The position numbers and the translations under genes were made by a program. From contig NZ_PDFK01000001.1 in assembly GCF_002845985.1 (NCBI RefSeq), positions 248,001 to 312,000 of the forward strand: 64,000 bases of DNA. Reading direction: 5' to 3'. Numbering within the stretch: the stretch's first letter is position 1; the number at the start of each line of letters is the position of its first letter. Origin of the DNA: Lysinibacillus fusiformis. GTDB taxonomy: Bacteria > Bacillota > Bacilli > Bacillales_A > Planococcaceae. A model generated the notes under the pieces. It was not told the DNA's origin. It did not search any database and was given only the letters and a program-made list of their open reading frames with translations. This document shows, piece by piece, positions 44,664 through 54,026 of the stretch.

Positions 44664-45638
44664 TTACGAATCCATATGAATACCCATTAATTGTTCATAC
44701 ATCCTACTTTGATTTTCTAGAAAAATAATCGTTTCTCTTCTATTTTTATAAAAATCATTCCACATATACATTTGAAGCGTTTTCTTCCATTTCTCAGTCT
44801 TCACCATTTTTTCGATTGTTGCATCCCAAAATTCAATTTCAGCATTTGACATGTTCGGAGGCCCCATCACTCCACGCCAATGTTCAAAAACTAAATCAAT
44901 TCCTTGCTCAGCCCATGTCGGAACCTCTGGTAACTCCTTTAATCTTTTTTCAGAAGAAATCACTAGTAATTTTATTTGATTTGATTCAGCATATTTTTTC
45001 GCCTCTGATAAAGACATCGTGGCAACATCGATTTGTTTTTTTAATAATGCCTCCACCACTTGTTCACTATTTTCATAAACATAAAAGTCGAGCTGTTCCG
45101 TTTTCAGCCCAACCTGTTGACTAGCTAATACAAAGGAAAGTTGATCATCATTTCCAAGCCTTGGGGAAACACCGATTTTATAAGCATGCGGATCTTTCTT
45201 GAGATCGTCCATTAACTGTTTAGCACTGGATATTTTCGAACCTTTTGAAACAATGGTAACTTCCCATTCAGTCGCTAAGGTGGCAATTGGTGTAAAGTCT
45301 TTATACGTTAATTTACTTTGACCCAATAAATAATTAGTGATAAGTAGACTTGAATTAATGGCTATTACTGAATCTGTTTGATCCTTTGTATATTTCCAGC
45401 CTAATTCCCCGCCAACACCGACTTTATTAATAACAGAAATATTCTGATTCATCAAATTTTCACTTATCAATATATCTTGCATAGCCCTAGCTGTTACATC
45501 CCATCCCCCACCAATTGAGCTAGGTGCAATAATCGTTACCTCTTTTGTGATTGGTTCCTCGATTTTAAATTCATTTGTAGAGCAAGTAAAGAGAATTATC
45601 ATGAACAGTAGGAATAACATGAGTTGTTTCTTCTTCAT
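44664..45638 (-). CDS. TctC-type tricarboxylate-binding lipoprotein (YflP-like)
   Basis: A 324-residue extracytoplasmic solute-binding protein of the TctC/Bug family with lipobox LFTC. The family's opening VTIIAPSSIGGGWDVTARAM (about 34-53) is the loop that grips a carboxylate of the ligand. No tctA/tctB membrane genes are adjacent. The position behind citS and citT matches B. subtilis citS-citT-yflP, where the lipoprotein is thought to help citrate sensing or delivery. AAAGG lies 8 nt before the ATG and 35 bp separate it from citT. Here a sensory accessory role is as likely as transport. Confidence 0.87.
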   Translation of the reverse strand: MKKKQLMLFLLFMIILFTCSTNEFKIEEPITKEVTIIAPSSIGGGWDVTARAMQDILISENLMNQNISVINKVGVGGELGWKYTKDQTDSVIAINSSLLITNYLLGQSKLTYKDFTPIATLATEWEVTIVSKGSKISSAKQLMDDLKKDPHAYKIGVSPRLGNDDQLSFVLASQQVGLKTEQLDFYVYENSEQVVEALLKKQIDVATMSLSEAKKYAESNQIKLLVISSEKRLKELPEVPTWAEQGIDLVFEHWRGVMGPPNMSNAEIEFWDATIEKMVKTEKWKKTLQMYMWNDFYKNRRETIIFLENQSRMYEQLMGIHMDS

Positions 45639-45673
45639 TCGTTAGACCTTTATCATAAATTTACAGTGTTTTG

Positions 45674-46348
45674 TCATATTAGGTAATACTTCCTTTCAGG
45701 TCTTCCGACAATTCCATAATCATGTTTAGCTGTACAGACGTTGATTGAAACCAAATACTCTAGGTATCTTCTTGCCGTTGTTCTAGATGCCCCCATCTTT
45801 TCCCCCATTTCCTCAATTGAAACGCCACCTTTAAGCTCAAACATTATTTCTTTGACTTTTTGCAAGGTTAAACGATCCACCCCTGAAGGAAGGTCCTTTT
45901 GATTCATCACAGTTTGGACAGAAGTGCCAAAGAAACTATCAATAATTGACTGATCGATTTCATCCCTACTATTAAAGAGCTCTTTTTTCCTTTTATATTC
46001 CTCGATGATTTCAATAAACTTTTCCATTGTTACCGGCTTTAAAAGATAGTGGAAAACGCCAAAACGCATAGCCTTTTCTAGCATAGCTTTTTCAGTTGCT
46101 GCCGTAACCATAATAATATCTACATTTGGATAGTCTCCCCTTATTTTCTGAAGTAAATCAGTTCCAAGCTCATCGGGCATATAAATATCTAATAGAAGTA
46201 AATCAACTTCTTCTTGCTCAAGCAGGTTCAATGTTTCTTTAGCATTTAACGCCTTCCCAACCAAGCTTACATCAGATACTCTCTTCAAAAATCCCTCTTG
46301 TATTTGTGCAATTCGAAAGTCATCCTCTGCAATCACAACTTTTATCAC
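45674..46348 (-). CDS. citT: CitT-like response regulator
   Basis: A 224-residue response regulator of the CitB/DcuR group. The receiver starts VIKVVIAEDDFRI, with the acidic pair and the phospho-acceptor aspartate in LLLLDIYMPDE. The C-terminal HTH has SIEEMGEKMGASRTTARRYLEYL as in CitT/DcuR, seen in MGASRTTARRYLEYL. The GTG at 46348 is preferred, with AGGAG 9 nt upstream; an open frame runs on into citS. It lies 13 bp after the kinase gene. It probably activates citrate or other di/tricarboxylate uptake genes located elsewhere. Confidence 0.9.
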   Translation of the reverse strand: MIKVVIAEDDFRIAQIQEGFLKRVSDVSLVGKALNAKETLNLLEQEEVDLLLLDIYMPDELGTDLLQKIRGDYPNVDIIMVTAATEKAMLEKAMRFGVFHYLLKPVTMEKFIEIIEEYKRKKELFNSRDEIDQSIIDSFFGTSVQTVMNQKDLPSGVDRLTLQKVKEIMFELKGGVSIEEMGEKMGASRTTARRYLEYLVSINVCTAKHDYGIVGRPERKYYLI

Positions 46349-46361
46349 TTTACTTCTCTCC

Positions 46362-47960
46362 TCATATGAAAGCCCTTTTTGGCAGGTATACTGTAAAAAT
46401 GGCTCCTCCACTCTTATCATTATGCACTTCAATTGTGCCCCTTAATGACTCCACAATTCGTTTAACATTGAATAAGCCATACCCCCTATTCTCCCCTTTA
46501 GAAGAATAGCCCAAAGTGAATATGGTATCTATTTGTTCCTCAGACAGCCCTTTTCCGTTGTCTGTTACTTCTATTATGATGTCATTACCAAAGCCAGTAA
46601 TTGAAAACAATACCTTCTTACTTTGTTGATTAGCGACCGCATCAAAGGCATTATCAATGAGATTTCCGATAATTGTAATAATATCTGTTACCTCAATATT
46701 GCTTGGCAAAGGATCGACATGACTATCAGGATCAATTTCTAATGTTATTTTCTTTTCAGAAGCTTTCCCTAGTTTCCCTAACAAAATTGCTTGCACATTA
46801 GCATCATGAATTTGATTAAATAATATTTGATTTCTATGTTGATAGGTGATTGACTCCTTTTGAATAAAATCAAAAGCATCCTTATATCGTTCTAATTGGA
46901 GCAAACCAGATATTAAATATAATTTATTGGTGTATTCGTGGGTTTGCGCTCGTAAGCCTTCTGAATAAGCCCTAACCTCTGATATAGTATTGATTAAATT
47001 CTTTAATTCAGTCTTATCACGGAAACTAGATACAGCCCCCATAATTTGATTGTTTTTTATAATAGGAATAACGTTAAAGATAAAAACGATATCATTCAAG
47101 AGAATCTCAACATTGTGCATCATTTTTCCTGTTTGCAAAACCTCTTCAATTTTTGAATTCTTTAGAACGTCATTGATATGCTGACCAATTAATCTTTCTT
47201 CATTAAGATTCATCATTTTCTTAGCCGAATGATTGATTAATGTTAACAATCCATTTTGATCAATCGCAAGAATTCCTTCTTTAATAGACAAAAGAATTGC
47301 GCTTCTTTCTAGGTATAGCGATGAAATCTCGTGTGGTTCTAAACCTAAGGTATCCTTTCTAATACTTTTTGTTAGAAAAATACCACCTATGATACCGAGC
47401 ATTAGTATCACAATAGAGGCAATGACAATGGTCTTAATTCTACTAATAATATTTCGATAAATGTCTGTTTCCAAAAACTCTACCGAAACGACTCCAATTA
47501 TGCGCTGGAAATCACCATAGTCGGCCATTATTGGCACTTTCCCAATAATAACGGAGCCACTGCTTCGCTCAACTTCAAAAATATTTGAGCCTCCAAATAG
47601 CAGTGCTAGATCATTGGTATCATCTAAACCACTTTCCTCAATATCATTTTCTACATGAGAATAAATGATCTTATCACGATTTTCAATGATAATATTTGCT
47701 GCGTTTACCTGATCTATCACTTGCTCAGCGATAGGACGAAATTGAGTTTCTAAGTCCTCTTGTTCAATTGCATCTCTTAATTCAGGCATAAGTGAAATCG
47801 ATTTTGCCGCTTGTAATGCTAATTGTTCTACTTGATTTCTAGTATCTACTGCTTGTAAATAAGCAAAGACACTTGCAAGCAGCGTAATAATGAGAAGTAT
47901 AAGGGAACTAATTAACCCTAGTATTTTCGTTTTTAATGTAATCCTTTTATTTTTAAACAT
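46362..47960 (-). CDS. citS: CitS-like sensor histidine kinase (CitA/DcuS family)
   Basis: A 532-residue membrane kinase: membrane helix (about 13-33), extracellular PAS/Cache sensor (about 35-175), second helix (178-198), cytoplasmic PAS (about 215-320), then a kinase core with the H-box RAQTHEYTNKLYLISGL (H341), N-box NLIDNAFDAV, and G-boxes DNGKGLS and GYGLF. Related kinases bind citrate, malate or fumarate outside the cell. It is the first gene of the three-gene unit kinase, regulator and TctC lipoprotein. Specificity for citrate is inferred from gene order, not from ligand residues. Confidence 0.92.
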   Translation of the reverse strand: MFKNKRITLKTKILGLISSLILLIITLLASVFAYLQAVDTRNQVEQLALQAAKSISLMPELRDAIEQEDLETQFRPIAEQVIDQVNAANIIIENRDKIIYSHVENDIEESGLDDTNDLALLFGGSNIFEVERSSGSVIIGKVPIMADYGDFQRIIGVVSVEFLETDIYRNIISRIKTIVIASIVILMLGIIGGIFLTKSIRKDTLGLEPHEISSLYLERSAILLSIKEGILAIDQNGLLTLINHSAKKMMNLNEERLIGQHINDVLKNSKIEEVLQTGKMMHNVEILLNDIVFIFNVIPIIKNNQIMGAVSSFRDKTELKNLINTISEVRAYSEGLRAQTHEYTNKLYLISGLLQLERYKDAFDFIQKESITYQHRNQILFNQIHDANVQAILLGKLGKASEKKITLEIDPDSHVDPLPSNIEVTDIITIIGNLIDNAFDAVANQQSKKVLFSITGFGNDIIIEVTDNGKGLSEEQIDTIFTLGYSSKGENRGYGLFNVKRIVESLRGTIEVHNDKSGGAIFTVYLPKRAFI

Positions 47961-48129
47961 CGTATTTAACCCTTCTAAATTAGAGAGACAGAATTATATT
48001 GAATGAAGAAAATAGTAGATAACTCACGTAATGAAATTTAGCTTATGAGTATCCCATCTTATTGTACTTTACAACCACTATTTTATACATCTTTTCAAGC
48101 ACCCCTTAGGATATGGTGAATGCTCACAT

Positions 48130-48396
48130 TTAAACAAAGATGATACAGTTAGTTCGCTCATTTCTGTCATCCATTCTTTCGAAATCGCTTACTGTATAAG
48201 CATTAAATAATCCCCACCGTTCATAATCAAATGGTGATTGAATTCTCTTTAGATTTCTACCAGTAGAAGAAGTTATTCATATAGTAATATGATTTACCCT
48301 GTTCATAAAATTAATGTTGTATTCCTTAGTTTCCCTCGTACGAAAGATAAAACAAACAGCATCTTCAACTACCATGCACTGTTCCTTGAGGTGCAT
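48130..48396 (-). pseudogene. Small reading frame interrupted by an in-frame TGA
   Basis: On the minus strand an open frame runs from about 48435 (first ATG at 48396, MHLKEQCMVVEDAVCF) to a TAA at 48130-48132. It is broken only by a TGA at 48277-48279, after NFMNRVNHITI; beyond it the same frame reads ITSSTGRNLKRIQSPFDYER and WGLFNAYTVSDFERMDDR. Both parts look like protein, with no frame change. The ribosome site is poor. I do not recognise the family. A pseudogene with one nonsense mutation is the simplest reading. Confidence 0.4.
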
Positions 48397-48464
48397 TTCT
48401 TTACATTCAAAACATCTTCGTTTGCTATCTCCTTAATAGTCACATCATTTTACTTATGTTGGTG

Positions 48465-50195
48465 TTAAAGGATGTATTTTTTAGTCTGTTCTGCATTTTG
48501 AATTTTTTCAATTTTATTATTAAATCTACAGTGGATAAGATGATAAAGTAGATTTAGCAACAACCATATACCGCCAATTATAAACAAATTCGTTTGAAAC
48601 GGTATATAATCACCCGTTTTTATCGAGAGGCTTTTTTGTATGAACTGACAAACTATAACACTTAATGAAACCATAATGATAAATGCCACATTTAAAAGAG
48701 GTTTATAAATACTGATTAACATTTTGTTAATGGACTTTGCAGAATACCCTAACATATTTAAAATAAGAATATTTCTTGTGCAATCTTGAAAATTTAGCAG
48801 TATGACAAGATAAAGAAGCAAACAGCCAATCATACATCCTAATAGTTGATTTATCACTGCACTTATTTTATTTGAAACATTATTTTTTTGTAAATAAGCT
48901 AAACGTTCCTTTTCTGTTATTATTGATTTATTCTCATACTGTTTAGGAACAGTGTTTGAAAGTATTCCGTTATAGCTTGACTCTTTTATGGATAACATAC
49001 TTGCTAATTGCGGTTCTGAAAGATAAATAGTCTTATTCTCTGCATTTCCCACAATAGCAGCAACTTTTAGTTTATAGATTTTATGTTTAATATTTACTTC
49101 AATATAATCATTTTGTCGTATTCCATAGAGTTCAGATAAAGCTTCATTTATATACACCTCTTTTTCTTTAGGTAAGAAAAGCTCCTTGTGATCTAATGTA
49201 TAAAATTGAAACAAATTTGGTTTTTTATGAAATCCTATTGCTTGTTGATTAATTTCATTTCCTTTCCATGAAATCTTCACATTACTTCTTAAATAGAAAG
49301 TACTATCTTCTTCTAGTGGATGATACGGCTGATAATTTTCAAACTGAATATCATATTTATAGGACCTACCAAGTGTCTGGGTTTCATAAATATATTGACT
49401 GCTGAAATGAAGTGACATGCTCATAATCCATAAAACTGTAAAACAGCCTACTGACAGGAATAGTAAAGACACTGCTAATGGCTTACGTAAAGCTATGCGA
49501 AATGAGCGCCGATATTTGATTGGAACTGCATTGGATAGTTTATTGCTAATGAAAACTATCCATTTATTTTGGTGTTCTTCAGGGAAATTACATAATAATG
49601 AGGAAATATCAAATTTTAAAAACTTATAGTATGGCACTATTGCCATGATTCCCGATAATACAACAATAAATAGGAAACCTATTGCTAAATTTGAAGGGAA
49701 AATTCCCTTTTGAAGTGATTCAATATCAAAAGATGAACGATATAATTGTAATAATACATCTGAGCAAATCCATCCCAATATGAAGCCTACTATAAAGGCA
49801 ATAAAAGAAAGACTACTATTAATGAAAAACATAACTGCGATTATTTGTTTATTTGAACATCCGAAAGCCTTATAGCAACCAATTTCTTTCAGATGATTAC
49901 GGTAATATTTTAAAAAAAACATATAAAATGCAAAGGCTGCAATTACAGAAAAAATGATTAAAAAAGTAGCTGCTAAAATTTGATTAGAATGCAATGCAAT
50001 CAATAGCTCTTTTTGCGAGCTATTAATTAATATCCCATTTGCTTTATTGTAAGCCAAATGTTTTAGATTCCCATCTATAGATACTTGAACAAAAAAGTAC
50101 ATAAATGAGCCTAAACAGCTCAGAAAAAATAACACAGACATAGTCGCTTTTTCACATAGTAAACTCTTGAAAATTTGTTTAAACACACTACTCAT
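48465..50195 (-). CDS. FtsX-like ABC transporter permease
   Basis: A 576-residue permease with four or more membrane spans arranged as two FtsX-like blocks (about 55-200 and 440-560) and a soluble extracytoplasmic region between, the layout of MacB/LolC/BceB-related exporters. It is shorter than BceB and has a smaller external domain. Its start overlaps the ATPase gene by 8 bp, with GGAG 8 nt upstream of the ATG. With a TetR regulator and not a two-component system, a drug or lipid/peptide efflux role is likelier than bacitracin-type sensing. Confidence 0.85.
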   Translation of the reverse strand: MSSVFKQIFKSLLCEKATMSVLFFLSCLGSFMYFFVQVSIDGNLKHLAYNKANGILINSSQKELLIALHSNQILAATFLIIFSVIAAFAFYMFFLKYYRNHLKEIGCYKAFGCSNKQIIAVMFFINSSLSFIAFIVGFILGWICSDVLLQLYRSSFDIESLQKGIFPSNLAIGFLFIVVLSGIMAIVPYYKFLKFDISSLLCNFPEEHQNKWIVFISNKLSNAVPIKYRRSFRIALRKPLAVSLLFLSVGCFTVLWIMSMSLHFSSQYIYETQTLGRSYKYDIQFENYQPYHPLEEDSTFYLRSNVKISWKGNEINQQAIGFHKKPNLFQFYTLDHKELFLPKEKEVYINEALSELYGIRQNDYIEVNIKHKIYKLKVAAIVGNAENKTIYLSEPQLASMLSIKESSYNGILSNTVPKQYENKSIITEKERLAYLQKNNVSNKISAVINQLLGCMIGCLLLYLVILLNFQDCTRNILILNMLGYSAKSINKMLISIYKPLLNVAFIIMVSLSVIVCQFIQKSLSIKTGDYIPFQTNLFIIGGIWLLLNLLYHLIHCRFNNKIEKIQNAEQTKKYIL

Positions 50196-50877
50196 TATAG
50201 AATCTCCGTGGAGAAGTATTTAAATAATCGTCCTCAATAAGACCGTCCTTCATGACAATAATACGGTCTGCAACTGTGGAAATTTTGAGGTTATGTGTAG
50301 AAAAAATAATGAGTGTACCATAGGTTTTATTTAATTCCTTTAAATAGTCCACAACTTGTTTGCTGTTATGCTCATCCAATGCTCCTGTTGCTTCATCACA
50401 AAACAAAATTTCAGGATTTTTAATCATTGCACGTGCGATAGAAACTCGTTGTTGCTGACCACCAGATAATTCATTGGGAAATCGATCTGCTAATGTTTCG
50501 ATCCCTAGCCTTGCTATAAGTTCACGGAATTCTAAATCTTGAGCATTCCCTGTTTTCCCTAATTCAATATTCTCCCGTACCGTTAATTCCGACAATAGTA
50601 AATAGTCTTGGAAAATATTACTGAAATTATAGCGTCTGAATTGAATCATCTCTTTTTGTTCCGCATGAGAAATATCTAAATCTTTATAATAAACATTTCC
50701 TCTTGTTGGCTTCATTAGTCCTGACATGATATTGATGAGTGTTGATTTCCCACAACCACTTTGTCCGAGTATCACATTAAACGTATGGGCAAAAAATGAA
50801 AGGTTAATTTCTTGTAAAACTGTATCAAAATCATTAAATTTTTTGCTTATATTTTGTAATTTTAAAACAGCTTCCAT
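50188..50877 (-). CDS. ABC transporter ATP-binding protein (MacB/LolD type)
   Basis: A 229-residue ATPase: Walker A GQSGCGKST, Q-loop FQDYLLLSELTVRENIELG region (FQDYLLLSELTV), signature LSGGQQQRVSIARAM, Walker B ILFCDEATGALDE, and H-loop STHN. The LSGGQQQRV signature and ATGALD after Walker B are typical of the LolD/MacB/BceA exporter group. It is followed with overlap by its permease and preceded by a TetR gene 15 bp upstream, so the three form one operon. Confidence 0.92.
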   Translation of the reverse strand: MEAVLKLQNISKKFNDFDTVLQEINLSFFAHTFNVILGQSGCGKSTLINIMSGLMKPTRGNVYYKDLDISHAEQKEMIQFRRYNFSNIFQDYLLLSELTVRENIELGKTGNAQDLEFRELIARLGIETLADRFPNELSGGQQQRVSIARAMIKNPEILFCDEATGALDEHNSKQVVDYLKELNKTYGTLIIFSTHNLKISTVADRIIVMKDGLIEDDYLNTSPRRFYNE

Positions 50878-50892
50878 TTACCAATCTCCTTT

Positions 50893-51504
50893 TTAGTTAG
50901 TAAAAAAGCCAATATTATCAGTTGTTCCTAAACCTTTATTGATCAATTCTTCATAGGCTGTTATTTTATATGGAATGGTTTCTGGATCCCAATGAAATAA
51001 ATCTTTATCTAAATAAAAATTTGATAGTGTCAATAACATTTCAGCTATTTCTAAGGGATAATTTGTGTAAAAAATTTTTTCCTCCACTCCCTGTTCAATG
51101 ATTTCTGCAAAATACGGAGCAAGATATTTAGTTAGACCTATCATCAGTTTTTGATGGAATACAGCATTTTCAGGTTGATTCATCATTCGATCTTGCTCTT
51201 TATTTTGATGAAAAAGAGAAATACTATTTTGAACTGCCATTTTAAGTCTTACATCTGCGGATAATGTCTTATTATCCATCGTCTTTATTTCCACTACCGC
51301 ATTTTCAACAAACAATTTAACAGCTTCATCTACACATTCTTCTTTTGACTGAAAATAATGATAAAAGGCTCCTCTTGATATGCCCAATTCCTTTATGATT
51401 ATCGGAAGTGTCATTTTTTCATAACCATATTGCAGAAGAACCTCCCAAATTCGAATTAAAATGTCGTTTTTTTTATGTTCATAGTTTTTATTTGTCCTTG
51501 CCAT
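50893..51504 (-). CDS. TetR-family regulator of the ABC exporter
   Basis: A 203-residue repressor with the N-terminal HTH MTLPIIIKELGISRGAFYHYF (read here as IKELGISRGAFYHYFQSKEE) and a helical ligand domain. The second ATG (51504) is 6 nt from AGGAGG and preferred to the first. A perfect 12-bp inverted repeat just upstream (51517-51545) is its probable operator, so it should repress itself and the two transporter genes behind it until an inducing compound, possibly the exported one, binds. Confidence 0.9.
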   Translation of the reverse strand: MARTNKNYEHKKNDILIRIWEVLLQYGYEKMTLPIIIKELGISRGAFYHYFQSKEECVDEAVKLFVENAVVEIKTMDNKTLSADVRLKMAVQNSISLFHQNKEQDRMMNQPENAVFHQKLMIGLTKYLAPYFAEIIEQGVEEKIFYTNYPLEIAEMLLTLSNFYLDKDLFHWDPETIPYKITAYEELINKGLGTTDNIGFFTN

Positions 51505-51516
51505 CATAAACCTCCT

Positions 51517-51545
51517 ATAAATAAACCGACCAACGGTTTATTTAT
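51517..51545. promoter_or_regulatory. TetR operator: perfect 12-bp inverted repeat
   Basis: ATAAATAAACCG (51517-51528) and CGGTTTATTTAT (51534-51545) are perfect inverted repeats with a 5-bp spacer. The site begins next to the TetR gene's ribosome site (51511-51516), well placed for autorepression. Confidence 0.8.
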
Positions 51546-51757
51546 ATATTTCCATATTTTTCTTATGAAGTCAAGGAAATTGGCATAAAAAATTTAGAAA
51601 TATCAAGGAGACGAAATGAAGAACTTTAAACTTTACCTTTCCTCCATATTCTTTTGTTGAAGTAATTATTTTGTAATCAACACTTCGATGCTTATCGAAA
51701 TCTTTATATTTTACAATGAGTTATGACAGCGAAAATATTTAGTAGGAGGAACTTAAA

Positions 51758-52378
51758 ATGACAATAATAAAGCAAATACCAAATACAAAAATGATAAATC
51801 CTAAAATTTTATATTATGGATTTCCTGTAATTTTACTGAGTACATTAAATGAGGATGGAACAGTGAATATTAGCCCTTTGTCATCTTCTTGGGCATTAGG
51901 AGACTGTATTGTCTTAGGTATTGGCCTTGGTGGAAAAGCAATAGAAAATTTAGAACGACATCCTGAATGTGTCATTAATATTCCTGACCCCTCTCTATGG
52001 GAAAATGTGGAGCAGTTAGCTCCTTACACAGGAAAAAAAACAGTTCCAGATTTTAAGAAACAAATTGGTTTTACATATAGAAAAGAGAAATTTGATATTT
52101 GTGGATTCACACCTATTAATTCTACAACGGTCATTCCTACTCGGATTATGGAGTGTCCCATTCAAATCGAGGCAAAGGTAAAACATATTCGTATCCCAGA
52201 TTATTCTCCTACTTTTGCAATTGTTGAGACACAAACGATACATGTACATGCTCATGAGGAAATTATTATTGAAGAAAATCATATTGATCCAAATAAATGG
52301 AGCCCACTTATTTATAATTTTCGGCATTATTTTGGTCTGGGAAGCAAGCTAGGTAACAACTTCCGTTCAGAGATCTAA
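51758..52378 (+). CDS. Flavin reductase-like FMN-binding protein
   Basis: A 206-residue split-barrel flavoprotein of the flavin reductase-like (DIM6/NTAB) family. NEDGTVNISPLSSSWALGD near residues 31-49 matches the conserved strand-loop that binds FMN, and HPECVINIPD follows. Members reduce flavin for monooxygenases or act directly on small molecules; the substrate is unknown. It has a clear ribosome site (GGAGGAAC) 8-9 nt before the ATG. It is divergent from the TetR-exporter operon by about 250 bp, so the TetR protein could affect it too. Confidence 0.85.
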   Translation: MTIIKQIPNTKMINPKILYYGFPVILLSTLNEDGTVNISPLSSSWALGDCIVLGIGLGGKAIENLERHPECVINIPDPSLWENVEQLAPYTGKKTVPDFKKQIGFTYRKEKFDICGFTPINSTTVIPTRIMECPIQIEAKVKHIRIPDYSPTFAIVETQTIHVHAHEEIIIEENHIDPNKWSPLIYNFRHYFGLGSKLGNNFRSEI

Positions 52379-52448
52379 ACATAATCAAGTTGTACTAGAT
52401 ACAGTATAAAAGTAAACCCATACTCTATTAAGTAAGTAGTTGGTTAGC

Positions 52449-52519
52449 GCTATTTATGTCATTACAGAGCTGTTCCCCATGATTTTTGCCATGAGCCGCC
52501 TGATGATGGTTTCAGCGTT
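52449..52519 (+). pseudogene. Relic 1 of the permease gene intact at 62476
   Basis: In one frame this reads AIYVITELFPMIFAMSRLMM. The intact permease reads AITEL, then eleven residues, then AMSRVMMTSG; the relic has lost six codons between TEL and AMSR. DNA identity is high on both sides (atttatg-cattacagagctg, gccatgag-cg-tgatgatg). Nothing before or after aligns by eye and stops follow. It is a decayed fragment of a paralogue. Confidence 0.7.
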
Positions 52520-52792
52520 ATCGTTACGCCTTTCAGAACCTTTTTGAACACTTCTAATACTGCATAAAAAAGGCCAGGTACTCATATGAGCGCCTGGTTA
52601 TTCATTTCAAGAACTTTATTTAATTGGCTTCAAAATAGATACTGGCTGTTCATACGCACAAAATAATTAACTACAACAAATATATTACACTTGATCGGAG
52701 GCACTTAGTTGGCTCACCCTAATTTCCCCAATCGAGATAGGTGCTTACTGACCATTAATATAAGATAAAATAAAGGATCTTTCTCAGTACCT
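52520..52792. other. Remainder of the interval, with a hairpin
   Basis: No gene is visible. A near-palindrome, CCAGGTACTCAT with ATGAGCGCCTGG (52574-52597), is preceded by an A run and could act as a minus-strand terminator; what it would terminate is unclear. Confidence 0.35.
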
Positions 52793-53734
52793 TCACTGTA
52801 CTTCCTTCATAAATTCTCTGAAGCCTTCAACGATTTCTTTTGCTTTGGTACGATATAAATAATGATCCCCTTCAAATGTCATCACTTTCCCATTTATAGA
52901 ATCTTCTATTTGTTTTTTATGCTCTGGTATCCATCTGTCAGTTACTGGATGATTTTCTTGTATAAAGAAAATCATAGGGAGATTTTTTGGGAAGGATTTA
53001 TTTTCAGCTGCTTTAAAATTTTCATACATCATTTCAGCTTCATTTAACTGGCTTGGGTTATACATGTTTTTGTGTTTAAGAATTCTCAATTGTTCTTTTG
53101 TTTTATCATCATATGGTAGTACGGCGTATGGGTCATCCCCTAGCTTTACTTGCAATCTCGCTAAACCCGATTTTTTAAGTAGTTTTATAGTTCTTATTAT
53201 AGAAGAATCAATCTTTTTCTCGCTTATCGTTGGAACACTGCTATCAAGCCCGACAAATGCACTCACCTCTTCTGGATATTTGTTCACATAATCCAATCCG
53301 TAAAGGCCTGAAATGGAGTGACCCATCAAAATATAACGTTCAATATGAAGACGCTGTAAAGCTTCATGTATTTCACTAACAATATTCTCTGTGCTACGTT
53401 CTTTTTCAGTTAGATCACTTAACCCATAACCAAAAGGCTCGATGACAACCACTTTGTAAAATGGAGATAATTCATCTACTAGAAATTTAAAATCAAGTGC
53501 TGGTGCCGCTGTTCCATAACCAGGTAAAAGCACAACGGTTTCTTCGCCTTCTCCTTGAATGAAGACATTCATCGTTTTCCCGTCCACTGCTACAGACTGC
53601 CCATAAGTTTCTATTTTTCCTTGCTCTATTTTAGAGCAGACAATATTCACTAGGAAAACAATCGCTAAAAAAAGTATGATGGCTACAGCAAAAACTGCTA
53701 TTAATTTACTTAAAATGAGGATCATTTTTTTCAT
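52793..53734 (-). CDS. Membrane-anchored alpha/beta hydrolase
   Basis: A 313-residue protein with an N-terminal membrane helix (about 5-30), then an alpha/beta-hydrolase domain outside the membrane or facing it. It has the oxyanion loop VVLLPGYGT (67-75), nucleophile elbow MGHSISG (S140), and a late catalytic histidine in EGDHYLY. A strand before the cap reads FVGLDSSVP. The substrate is unknown (esterase, lipase or peptidase-like). The ribosome site is weak. No operon partner is obvious; the flanking genes are a flavin reductase (convergent) and a DMT exporter. Confidence 0.87.
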   Translation of the reverse strand: MKKMILILSKLIAVFAVAIILFLAIVFLVNIVCSKIEQGKIETYGQSVAVDGKTMNVFIQGEGEETVVLLPGYGTAAPALDFKFLVDELSPFYKVVVIEPFGYGLSDLTEKERSTENIVSEIHEALQRLHIERYILMGHSISGLYGLDYVNKYPEEVSAFVGLDSSVPTISEKKIDSSIIRTIKLLKKSGLARLQVKLGDDPYAVLPYDDKTKEQLRILKHKNMYNPSQLNEAEMMYENFKAAENKSFPKNLPMIFFIQENHPVTDRWIPEHKKQIEDSINGKVMTFEGDHYLYRTKAKEIVEGFREFMKEVQ

Positions 53735-54026
53735 TATGTTTGCACGATAGTATAGAACGGTAAGCGATCACCGTTTTCTCCATTGCTCTCGTGCCACACC
53801 TCCCTTTCGTTATCTCTAAGTGGATTCCGGCTACTTTCATAAACCGTTAAGGATAGCTTATACAACGAAGGTGTACTGCTTATGACAACAATATGAACGG
53901 AGTATGAACAAAAAAATTTACAGCGTTGCATAAAAGGTGTAATTGAATCTACTAAGGAGGACGTTAAATTCGTATCAGAAAACCGAATTGTTATCACATT
54001 GCTTGATTGTCATGAAAAAAGGATCT
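53735..54026. other. Short gene-free interval
   Basis: A minus-strand frame of 87 codons fills part of it but has unlikely composition and no ribosome site, so I do not call it. GGATCTTC (54021-54028) and GAAGACCC (54034-54041) form a terminator hairpin overlapping the end of the DMT gene. Confidence 0.4.

Noticed and set aside
45674..46432. A longer N-terminus for the CitT-like regulator
   Set aside because: The extension overlaps citS and lies before the AGGAG site; the receiver starts naturally at the GTG at 46348.
53734..53997. An 87-codon minus-strand frame upstream of the hydrolase gene
   Set aside because: No ribosome site and unlikely composition; it ends exactly where the hydrolase begins by chance.
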